64,000 bases of DNA, taken from contig JANXNI010000096.1 in NCBI GenBank assembly GCA_025354165.1, positions 31,529 to 95,528 of the forward strand, read 5' to 3'. Source of the stretch: Burkholderiales bacterium (lineage in GTDB: Bacteria; Pseudomonadota; Gammaproteobacteria; Burkholderiales; Casimicrobiaceae). Positions 35,942-43,720 of this stretch are shown one piece after another. A model generated the notes under the pieces. That model worked only from the letters and a program-made list of their open reading frames with translations. It was not told the origin of the DNA and did no database searches. Position 1 is the first letter of the stretch. Each line of letters opens with the position of its first letter. A program made the translations under genes and the position numbers.

Positions 35942-37963
35942 TCAGTAAAACAGGAATTCAAGCGCCGCGCGTAGCTTGCCTTCGTGTGTACGGCGCGACA
36001 TCCATGAGGGCATTTCGAGATCACCGGTGCGGAATTCTCGGTACAGGCTGCTCTGATCCAACTTTTGTGTGATGAATGCGGTGTTGGGAATGGCCTTGAA
36101 CCAGAGTTTGTACTTGTCTTCAAACTCAGTCTGAACCCGATCCCATTCACTCATCTTGGCGTTTTCCGCCGTGGCCCCGATCGTGTCACGTGAGGTGTAT
36201 TGCGGCAAACGTGGCGTCATCATGATGAGCACGCTTTTTTGATAGTCGCGCGTCGTTTTCTTCGAGAAAAAATACTGCGCAATCGGGACATCACGAATTC
36301 CGGGTACGCCACTGTTGTCCGCGCCCTTGTCTCGCTCGGAGAGGCCACTCAGAATCAGTGTTTCGCCAATCCGCATGGCGACGTTGGCATTAACAATCGT
36401 TTTCGTTGTGTCTAGCCGGAAGTCAAACACGACGCTTGAACTCGGATTGGTCAAGAACGTACGCTCGGCGACGACTTGCAGACGGATCAAACCATCAGGT
36501 AAAAATTCCGGAGTCACGGCAAGCCGTACGCCGACTTCTTTTTGTACTTGAACCGAGCTGCCTTGACCGCTCGAAACGGCTGCGCCGATCACGTCCACAC
36601 CCGAGAAAAATTGTGAGGTTTGACCCGCAAGTGCAACTAGCGTTGGGCGCGCCAAAACCTCATCGCTACGCTCGCTGGCGTTGGCGATATTCAACGTGTA
36701 GTTAATGCCCGCGAGACCAATGGAGCGCGTTATGGTGCGAGCCGAAGTAGTGACCGCATTGGTCAGGAGATCGGTCACTTGATTAGTCGAACGGCTGTAT
36801 CCAGGAGTGCCCGCAGTGCTGCCGAATTGCGCCTTCAGACCATCCAGCAGGTTGACGCCCATCGTGTTCGAATTGTCGTCTTCAGACGAAACAATAACGA
36901 CGTCAACCATCACCATTTGCTTGTCGACAAATGCTCCAAGGCCCGTTTGTCCCGGTACGCGTGGCTGCCCTGACAGACCAACGCCCGATTGACCTGGTAG
37001 TCCGGATTGGCCGGGTAGTCCGGATTGGCCGGGTAGGCCGGACTGACCCGGCAAACCGCCCGGGGTGGTTAACCCACTGCCCGGCTGCACCGGCGGCGGC
37101 ACATTCGATGGCCGGTTAGAGAACTGCGTGCGCAGCATTTCTGACTTGTGCGTACTGTCCCAATTCTCCAGGCGCCTCGCGACATAGTCGGCTTCGGTCT
37201 TCGGCGCCCCTGCCTTCCGCAAATCCGCAAGGAAGCCCGCTGCCCGCTCCTTCTCACCCAGCGAAGCAGCAGAGATGGCCAGACTACGCAGTGTCTTCAA
37301 GTCCTGCTGAGTATTGATGCCCAGCGCCTGTAGCCCTTGAAGGGCTGCGTAGGCTGTCGTCGCGTCCTTGTTGTAATAGGCAGCCACCGCCAGATCATTC
37401 AGCAACTCAGGGTCGTCCTTTTGATACAGCGAGGCTTCCATCAACTGGTGTTCCGCCTGAGCATATTCACGGCGATCGAGGTGCAGGAGCCCGAGAAAGT
37501 GCCGCGCCACAATGTTGCTCGCATCAAACTGCACGGCCATTTCATAGCCCTGCTGGGCGAGCGTCAACAACGTACTCTCTCCATCGAGCCCACGGTAGTG
37601 ATACGCGAGCGCGTTGAGGAAATGCAGGTAGGAGTTGTTGACGTCGGTCTTCAGCGCAAGGTTGAAGTGGTCGTTCGCAGACTTGTAATCTTTAGCGTCA
37701 AGCGCTTTGACGCCTGCCGCCGCTATTTGCCGTGCTGCGGTCGTGAGCTTCGCCTTGTCAATGGTGTCGGCCAACCTAGTTGCAGCAATCATGTTCGACG
37801 AGTGGGGCATGGCACCCACTGCCGGCGAGGATCGATCCAACGTGGTACCGACCGTCGCGCAACCGGACAGAGCCGACGCCGCGACGGCAAGCGCCACCGC
37901 GACGGAGAGCGCTGATTTTCGTCCGGCACTTTTGAGAACTAATTCAATTCGAGCTATGGTCAT
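35942..37963 (-). CDS. TPR-secretin outer-membrane lipoprotein
   Basis: 673 residues. Lipoprotein signal with lipobox L-S-G-C at about 37-40. TPR-like helical repeats at about 75-250 (A-K-D-Y-K-S-A-N-D-H-F-N-L-A-L-K, then E-Y-A-Q-A-E-H-Q-L-M-E-A-S). A collagen-like linker of G-L-P-G-Q-S units precedes a GspD/PilQ-type secretin domain (L-A-R-P-T-L-V-A-L, V-G-V-R-L-A-V-T-P, then V-P-I-A-Q-Y-F-F-S and the final M-M-T-P-R). Secretins form outer-membrane gates. No GspE/F-like partners are nearby. The ATG at 37963 is preferred to an upstream TTG. It may export the downstream giant protein; that is inference. Confidence 0.87.
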   Translation of the reverse strand: MTIARIELVLKSAGRKSALSVAVALAVAASALSGCATVGTTLDRSSPAVGAMPHSSNMIAATRLADTIDKAKLTTAARQIAAAGVKALDAKDYKSANDHFNLALKTDVNNSYLHFLNALAYHYRGLDGESTLLTLAQQGYEMAVQFDASNIVARHFLGLLHLDRREYAQAEHQLMEASLYQKDDPELLNDLAVAAYYNKDATTAYAALQGLQALGINTQQDLKTLRSLAISAASLGEKERAAGFLADLRKAGAPKTEADYVARRLENWDSTHKSEMLRTQFSNRPSNVPPPVQPGSGLTTPGGLPGQSGLPGQSGLPGQSGLPGQSGVGLSGQPRVPGQTGLGAFVDKQMVMVDVVIVSSEDDNSNTMGVNLLDGLKAQFGSTAGTPGYSRSTNQVTDLLTNAVTTSARTITRSIGLAGINYTLNIANASERSDEVLARPTLVALAGQTSQFFSGVDVIGAAVSSGQGSSVQVQKEVGVRLAVTPEFLPDGLIRLQVVAERTFLTNPSSSVVFDFRLDTTKTIVNANVAMRIGETLILSGLSERDKGADNSGVPGIRDVPIAQYFFSKKTTRDYQKSVLIMMTPRLPQYTSRDTIGATAENAKMSEWDRVQTEFEDKYKLWFKAIPNTAFITQKLDQSSLYREFRTGDLEMPSWMSRRTHEGKLRAALEFLFY
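36987..37058 (-). repeat. four 18-bp tandem repeats encoding GLPGQS
   Basis: Four consecutive 18-bp units within the secretin gene encode G-L-P-G-Q-S, a collagen-like G-X-Y pattern. The two central units differ by one base. In-frame repeats of this type can change number by slippage without breaking the reading frame. Confidence 0.85.
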
Positions 37964-38212
37964 AGTAAATCGTCGCAAAAAAATGATGTTTACAGGGGCA
38001 AGACGGAATCGGTCGCAACGCTAACGACTGTTCTTGACAGACGGTTCTTTCGAACGACTTCTGGCAAGTAACGTCGAACAAACCCGCCGCCCGCTCTCGC
38101 CGGGAACGACCGCGAATCGCTTGTTCTTAGGCAAAATAGCGGGCTTTACAGATTGAAACGTGCGTTAACCGAGCAAAAAAGGGCGGCACTGGCACGCATC
38201 GCTCGCCACGAC

Positions 38213-40459
38213 CTATTTGCACTCAGGCAGGGTATCGAGTTCGTTCACGATTTGATCGTACTGCGCGCCTGCTGCGGCTACTTTGTAGACCGAGCGCAGT
38301 TGATCCGCCACGATAGCCACCGTGTTGCTCTTGCCTGCCTTCTTCGCGGCGGCAGCTTCTTTGCTCAAGCCCTCGGTCACGATCATTTCTGCAACGCTGA
38401 ACGCGAGTTCGCCGATGCCTTCACACGACGCCTTGTTTGGGAAGCTCGGGCTCGACTGACCCGGCGTGAAGAATTTTTTCATCACGCCCTTTGTTTCAGC
38501 CGCACTGAAGCAGGAAAACGCTTTTTGCGCATCGGTCACTACAACTTTGCCTAACGCACACACCTGAAGCCCTGTTGCACCAAACGTTGCCGTTGCTGCG
38601 CCCGCGATCAAACATTGTTCGGTCTTCGCTTCGTTAAACACACGCGTTGCGAGATTGAGCAAGTTGCCTGGGATAGTTCCAGCCTGACTGACGATTTTTT
38701 CGATCTCTTTCGGGAACGCGCAATAGAAACCGTCTTGCACTTGTTCAAAACAGGTGCTGGCGGCGTCGGTCACGGCCTTGACGGCAGCAGCGTTATTTTT
38801 GTCAATCACAGTGTAGGCTGTGGCCGCATTCGTGATTGTTTTGGCCCCTTGAAAGTAAGCATCAATTGGAAACACTTTGCGTCCAATAATGCCGCAACTG
38901 CCCTTGAGTAAATTCCATGCGTCGACCGCCAGATTCGCCACTGCGTAGCCCACGATTTCACCATTCTTGACGATCTCAGTGCCGACGATTTTGCCGCCCT
39001 GTTCTACGCCGCGACCGACGGTCACAGCAACGCCGACGGTGTCATTAGCGACTTTGTTGGCAGTGTTGACAATTTGCGTGGTCACCAGATTGGCACCGGC
39101 TGTGACTTCGCGAGCAAGGTCATTGGCAGCCGAGACCGTCACCTGGGCCACTGTATTGCCGACACCGACCGCAGTGTTGCTGACGTTACTAGCAACGACG
39201 TTAGCCACGGACTCAACCAGCGAGCTGAAGTTGAAGCCTTTCGAAGGCGCAGTAGTGATGCGATCCCAGATCCAGCCGCGCTGGTCAGTCGGGCCCGCAC
39301 CTTTGTAAATCACTAGATTACCGTCGTCTTGCAACGTCAGGAAGTAGCGACCTATCGGGCCACCGGCACCGGCAGGCATGCACTTATAGCCTTGCCCTTG
39401 CGCTGTCACGGACCCGTGATACACGCAGAAATGGCCGTCAGTCTGCATGCGCAGTACACCTGGGCCTGTCTGGCCAGTACCCTGATTGTTGTTGTAGTTC
39501 CAGCGATGATTGCCGCCCGAAATTCCCGACGGCGACCCAGTCTGGTAAATCACGAAATTGAGATCATTCTGCAAAATCGCGATGTAGCCGCCGCCGGGTG
39601 CACGCAGATACTCGTTGACATGCAACCAATCACTGTTGCGCATCGAGGACTGACCATTAGCGGAGCGTGCTGCGGGTGCGAGGAAGTCCTCGGTCGCCTT
39701 GTTGGGAATGCGGCCCTCAGCGCGCCCGTTGTTCATCCAGTGTTGGTACAGTTTTTCCGCGTCGTAGGCGAATGCATTTTTCAGATCGGGGTATTTATTG
39801 GCATAGAACATGGTCTCCAGGTTCACACTTCTGGCATGCACAAAGCCATCGTCGTTAACGCCATTCTTGGGAGAACGCCCCTCGAATCGACCGTATGTGA
39901 TCCAGTGATCCATGAGCTTTCTGGCATCGGTTCCGAACGCGTTTTTCAAGTCAGCATATTTATTGCCGTAGTAAGCAGGATCCAGTCCAGTCGTCCACAC
40001 CAGCACACTTGCTGCCGATGTGGAAGGCGTGCCCCGATAAATTTCCAGACTGCCGGTGTCGCGCAAGATCAGGTAGTAATTACCGCCCGCGCCGTTGCTG
40101 TAATTGCACCAGCCATTTTGACCGGCGGCGCTGCGTGCACACAGGTTGCCATCGCCCTGCATCACGTACGAGCCGCCCGGTGAATTGACCCCGGCAGCCC
40201 AAATGCGCGTCCACGGTGCAGTGGTGATTGCATAGACGACGAGATTGCCATCGGTCTCCACCCAGGCGCGGTACATTTTGTTGGTGGAGTTAAGCGTTTG
40301 ATTGACTTTGAGTGACTGATTGGTTGCCAACGTGTTGCCGATGTCCTGCGCGGACACGCTGGTTGTGGCGAAGGCACCCACTGCAACAGCAGCCAGAACC
40401 AGTAACCATCGGCGCAGGGGCGCAAAGCCCCAGGAACGACTAAACAGCGGAGTAAACAT
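38213..40459 (-). CDS. secreted bulb-type lectin domain protein
   Basis: 748 residues. Signal peptide at 1-38 (L-L-V-L-A-A-V-A-V-G-A-F-A-T-T-S-V-S-A-Q). Two bulb-lectin (mannose-binding type) regions with Q/D-x-D-G-N-L-V-V-Y motifs: E-T-D-G-N-L-V-V-Y and M-Q-G-D-G-N-L-C in the first, L-Q-N-D-L-N-F-V-I-Y and L-Q-D-D-G-N-L-V-I-Y in the second. Between them are two copies of a unit of the form Y-x-N-K-Y-x-D-L-K-N-A-F-x-x-D-A-x-K-L. The C-terminal 330 residues are Ala/Val-rich helical with six or more Cys. The ATG at 40459 is chosen because GGAG lies six bases upstream; the METH start twelve bases earlier has none. It is upstream of the secretin gene on the same strand. Confidence 0.84.
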   Translation of the reverse strand: MFTPLFSRSWGFAPLRRWLLVLAAVAVGAFATTSVSAQDIGNTLATNQSLKVNQTLNSTNKMYRAWVETDGNLVVYAITTAPWTRIWAAGVNSPGGSYVMQGDGNLCARSAAGQNGWCNYSNGAGGNYYLILRDTGSLEIYRGTPSTSAASVLVWTTGLDPAYYGNKYADLKNAFGTDARKLMDHWITYGRFEGRSPKNGVNDDGFVHARSVNLETMFYANKYPDLKNAFAYDAEKLYQHWMNNGRAEGRIPNKATEDFLAPAARSANGQSSMRNSDWLHVNEYLRAPGGGYIAILQNDLNFVIYQTGSPSGISGGNHRWNYNNNQGTGQTGPGVLRMQTDGHFCVYHGSVTAQGQGYKCMPAGAGGPIGRYFLTLQDDGNLVIYKGAGPTDQRGWIWDRITTAPSKGFNFSSLVESVANVVASNVSNTAVGVGNTVAQVTVSAANDLAREVTAGANLVTTQIVNTANKVANDTVGVAVTVGRGVEQGGKIVGTEIVKNGEIVGYAVANLAVDAWNLLKGSCGIIGRKVFPIDAYFQGAKTITNAATAYTVIDKNNAAAVKAVTDAASTCFEQVQDGFYCAFPKEIEKIVSQAGTIPGNLLNLATRVFNEAKTEQCLIAGAATATFGATGLQVCALGKVVVTDAQKAFSCFSAAETKGVMKKFFTPGQSSPSFPNKASCEGIGELAFSVAEMIVTEGLSKEAAAAKKAGKSNTVAIVADQLRSVYKVAAAGAQYDQIVNELDTLPECK

Positions 40460-40760
40460 GTGGGTCTCCATTCACGATGACAATGAAAGAAAAAGATGGG
40501 ACGCATCCCGGCTGAATGCCGCGATCGTGGGTGTACAAGCTCTGTAAATTGCGCGCAGGAAGGCGCATAGCTACCCCTCGGTATGGTTATTTTTTGTTAA
40601 CTGATGTCCGGTCTAACACTCGCGGCAACGCAGCTATTTTTTGTGCTGTTCGTTGCCATTACCTCGGAACATTTCCGCAATTCGGAATATTCCTATCACT
40701 GTTATAAGCGTAGCACTCGATTGGCGCTTGGCCTATCCCGCATTACCGAATAAGTTGGCG

Positions 40761-40785
40761 AAAAACCTACCGCGTTTGCGGTAGG
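40761..40785 (-). terminator. Rho-independent terminator (leftward)
   Basis: On the minus strand CCTACCGC pairs with GCGGTAGG around a four-base loop and is followed by TTTTT. It ends the transcript of the histidine kinase/response regulator operon, which stops at 41004. Confidence 0.8.
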
Positions 40786-40839
40786 GGATAACCCATTCTT
40801 TAGACTTTGAGGGCGGTGCTTCGATCCTTCGAACCAACA

Positions 40840-40960
40840 TACAGCTTTGTCGCTAAATCACCTATTTTTATGGGCTAGCGCTCATTTTTAATGATTCTCG
40901 ACAATTGGCATAAATCAGCATGTAGCCCTTTTATATAAAAGCGTTCAGCGTGGAGCTGTT
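40840..40960. repeat. 120-bp palindromic element, copy E
   Basis: ACAGCT near the left end is the inverse of AGCTGT at the right. ATGGGCTA at offsets 31-38 pairs with TAGCCC at 84-89, and CTCGA sits at offset 58. One extra base in the right half makes it 121 bp. It lies between the kinase gene end and its downstream terminator. Confidence 0.85.
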
Positions 40961-41003
40961 AGATATGAGGTCGTTTTCAACATGCCCAAGTTTGCTGCGA
41001 CAG

Positions 41004-42893
41004 CTAGGCAACCGTCGGTACGCTCAGCGTCAACACCGTCCGACCGGGGATGGACGCTAGGGTCAGCTTGCCACCCAAACGACCTGCCCGCGTGCGCATG
41101 TTGTGAAGTCCACGACTATGCGCACGGGGTGCGTCGGTGAGTCCGACGCCATCATCTTCGACCTCAGCCTGCAACAGTGTCCCCGCCCATGTCAGGCGCA
41201 CCTGAACGTGACCGGCACGGGAATGTTTGAGCACATTGGTCAGCGCCTCCTGCAGAATGCGCAGTACCTGAAGGCTATTGTGCGGCGCGAGTTGCGGCAC
41301 GTCCAGGGCGATGTCGACCTGCCAGCGCGAGTAGATACCCAGCGCCTTTAGCTGCGGCTCCCAGCGATAGCGGAAATCGCTGAACGTAGCCTCGAAATCG
41401 TCGTCGCTTGTGGATAGCGAATCAATCGCCAGTCGCATCTCGGCGATGCAGCCGCGCAGCGCATCCGACATTTCCTGTTGTGACATATCGGCTCGCTCAG
41501 CGCGAGACAGCGAAGAGAACAATTGCGCACCGAGGCCATCATGCATGTCCCGCATGATGCGTTGACGCTCTTCTGCGCCTTGACGCTGTCCCTCAAGATC
41601 GACTAGGCGCTGATAGTTCTGCTCGATCACCGCCTCGCGTTCGGCAACGCGGCGATCCAGTGTCTGGTTCAGCGACTCCAGATCATGAAGTGCATTGATA
41701 AAGCGACTGGCCAAAATGCTGCCCATCACCAGTAATACCGCGTTGGCCGCGAACTGAAGCACGAAGATTCGATCGGCCGTCCATTGCGGTGCCACTCGCG
41801 CAAGCCACGGCGCGCTGACCAGCAAAAAATAATCGTGCCCTGCGGCTATGACCGCGACACCAACGCTGAACATCAGCGCAACAGCAGTGCCTGTGCGGTT
41901 GCGCCACGCGGCGAGACTGACCATCACGATGATGAGCACCGCAACCAGAAAAAATCCGCCTGTCCACACTGCGCTGACCCAGCGCTCCGCAGCCGATCCA
42001 CCCAAGGCCAGAACCAGCGGGCCGATAAGCGAGTAGGCAATCAAAAAACGCTCGAGCTTCGGACGGTGTACTCCCGCAGTGCGCAGCGCGAATAGCGCCA
42101 TCATCACGACAAATCCGCCGGTTGCGGACTGGTAAACAAGCCGCCACAGATTCCACTGCCCGGTCGGCAATTGCTCGATCACAAACGTCAGCGTGCGCAC
42201 GCCCCAGAGCAGCGCCATTAAGCCGAAAATTCCGTACAACACTTCGCTGCGACGACGCCACCAGATGAACAGCACAAAGGCAGCCGTCGCGAAGCAGGCG
42301 CTGCTAGTGACCTGTGCCACCGTGCGGATCAGAAATAAACGCTGTTCGTAGATCGGTTGCAACGCCTGCGCTGGCCCCAAACGAATCTTCGGAATTTTCA
42401 GCGACGCGTTCGGCTTCGGCGCGTTCATGCGCAGATGAATTAGATTGTGTCCGGCGTTTAGACCATTGCCGTAGATTGCGCCGTAAGGCAGCGCAAGCAA
42501 ATGCGGGCGCTCCCATTTCACGGTTGAGGTGTCGGTGCTCTCAGCCATCCGCGCGACTGATTTTCCGTTCAGGAAGAATTCACCGCCGTCGTAGAGGTAC
42601 GGCAGATAAAGCGCCCAGGCTCCAAGCTTTTCAAAGTCGGCCGGTACATCGAATTCAAGTCGATACCAGACGGGTAGCGGCTCGGGGCGAAAACCACGAT
42701 GCGCCCAATTATCGGGGAGACTTACCGGCGCCCATTCGGCGTCGTCAGGCGGCGGAAACGAACGATTGATTAACAGCATACTTACGTTGCTGGGGACAAT
42801 GACGGGCGACGTGGTTGGCTGCGCTTCGAGCGCGGCCGGAAACAATAAAGAAAGACATCCGATAAACCAAAGGCGAGCGAAAAAGCGCTTCAT
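41004..42893 (-). CDS. 7TM sensor histidine kinase (HisKA_3/NarX type)
   Basis: 629 residues. Signal peptide, then an extracytoplasmic jelly-roll-like domain at about 30-165 (A-E-W-A-P-V-S-L-P-D-N-W, F-L-N-G-K-S-V), seven membrane helices at about 180-400, and a coiled segment. The dimerisation/phosphoacceptor motif is R-D-M-H-D-G-L-G-A-Q-L-F with the catalytic His. The ATPase domain has Q-E-A-L-T-N-V-L-K-H-S and G-V-G-L. This 7TMR-DISM-like layout senses an external ligand, perhaps a carbohydrate. The ATG at 42893 begins the signal peptide. It starts 16 bases after the response regulator stop. Confidence 0.9.
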   Translation of the reverse strand: MKRFFARLWFIGCLSLLFPAALEAQPTTSPVIVPSNVSMLLINRSFPPPDDAEWAPVSLPDNWAHRGFRPEPLPVWYRLEFDVPADFEKLGAWALYLPYLYDGGEFFLNGKSVARMAESTDTSTVKWERPHLLALPYGAIYGNGLNAGHNLIHLRMNAPKPNASLKIPKIRLGPAQALQPIYEQRLFLIRTVAQVTSSACFATAAFVLFIWWRRRSEVLYGIFGLMALLWGVRTLTFVIEQLPTGQWNLWRLVYQSATGGFVVMMALFALRTAGVHRPKLERFLIAYSLIGPLVLALGGSAAERWVSAVWTGGFFLVAVLIIVMVSLAAWRNRTGTAVALMFSVGVAVIAAGHDYFLLVSAPWLARVAPQWTADRIFVLQFAANAVLLVMGSILASRFINALHDLESLNQTLDRRVAEREAVIEQNYQRLVDLEGQRQGAEERQRIMRDMHDGLGAQLFSSLSRAERADMSQQEMSDALRGCIAEMRLAIDSLSTSDDDFEATFSDFRYRWEPQLKALGIYSRWQVDIALDVPQLAPHNSLQVLRILQEALTNVLKHSRAGHVQVRLTWAGTLLQAEVEDDGVGLTDAPRAHSRGLHNMRTRAGRLGGKLTLASIPGRTVLTLSVPTVA

Positions 42894-42909
42894 CGCCAAA
42901 ACCCGGCAC

Positions 42910-43596
42910 TCACAGCAAGCCCATTTGTCCAGCTTCAAATACCGCCTCTCCGCGCGAATGTACCGCCAGTTTTCTGTAGATTTTTTTGACGTGAGCGACA
43001 ACAGTGTGTGGCGAAATGCCGAGCGAATCGCCGACTTCGTTAAAACTCAAGCCTTTGGCGACGAGGCGCAAAATGTCAACTTCTCTTTCAGTCAGCGAAG
43101 CGGGGGAGCTGCCGTCGCTCACAGCGCTTTTGGCACCAGGATTTTTGCTCGAAGCCTGAATCGTCGCAGGCACAGGCAAGCGAAACCGCGCCAGCACTTT
43201 GCGTGCAATGCTCGGCGTGATCGGCGATCCACCGGCACGCAACTCGTGAATGCTGACGCATATCCGGTCCGCTAACGCGTCCTTTAGCAAATAGCCCGTG
43301 GCACCTGCCTCAATGCTTGCCAGCACATGCTGGTCGTCGCCAAACATGGTCACTACGAGGACATCGGTGTTCGGATGGTGCAGCGCTGAGTGGCGAATCA
43401 CTTCGATGCCGCTAATGTCCGGCAGCCCAAGATCAACCAGCAATACGTCTGGCTTCAGCGCATCAAGCAATGCCATACCGGCTTTGCCCGTCGGCACGGC
43501 ACCGGACAGCGCCAGAAGCGGATCCGACTGCACGGCGGTGGCAAATTTCAGCAGCAGTTCAGGTTCATCTTCGACGATGAGGACTTGGTGTCTCAT
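42910..43596 (-). CDS. NarL/LuxR-family response regulator
   Basis: 228 residues. Receiver domain with acidic pocket E-D-E at 9-11, phosphoacceptor Asp55 in V-D-L-G-L-P-D, and a conserved Lys in Y-L-L-K-D. LuxR helix-turn-helix at about 165-225 (L-T-E-R-E-V-D-I-L-R-L-V-A-K-G-L, I-S-P-H-T-V-V-A-H-V-K). It heads the operon with the downstream 7TM kinase, its probable partner. Target genes are unknown; the lectin-secretin locus is the nearest candidate. Confidence 0.93.
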   Translation of the reverse strand: MRHQVLIVEDEPELLLKFATAVQSDPLLALSGAVPTGKAGMALLDALKPDVLLVDLGLPDISGIEVIRHSALHHPNTDVLVVTMFGDDQHVLASIEAGATGYLLKDALADRICVSIHELRAGGSPITPSIARKVLARFRLPVPATIQASSKNPGAKSAVSDGSSPASLTEREVDILRLVAKGLSFNEVGDSLGISPHTVVAHVKKIYRKLAVHSRGEAVFEAGQMGLL

Positions 43597-43720
43597 GGTC
43601 GCAAGTTTAGGCGAACACTGACAGCGACTTGCTGCAATTTGCGTGACCCGCTACAACAGTCGGCGCTAATTATCAACGGGACACCTCTAAAAATTCATTT
43701 TTGGAGGCACCCAACGATGA

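Larger units (their letters stand above)
40460..41003. other. intergenic region with terminator and repeat copy E
   Basis: About 540 bases without a gene. It contains the leftward terminator at 40761-40785 and the 120-bp element at 40840-40960. The rest must carry the promoter of the lectin gene; no clear operator is visible. Confidence 0.45.

Noticed and set aside
40460..40471. Upstream ATG (METH) for the lectin protein
   Set aside because: The GGAG of this codon pair is the ribosome site of the ATG at 40459; the upstream ATG has none.
43684..43707. AT-rich inverted repeat CCTCTAAAAAT / ATTTTTGGAGG after the RND gene
   Set aside because: It might end the leftward efflux transcript, but there is no T tract on that strand, so I did not call it a terminator.
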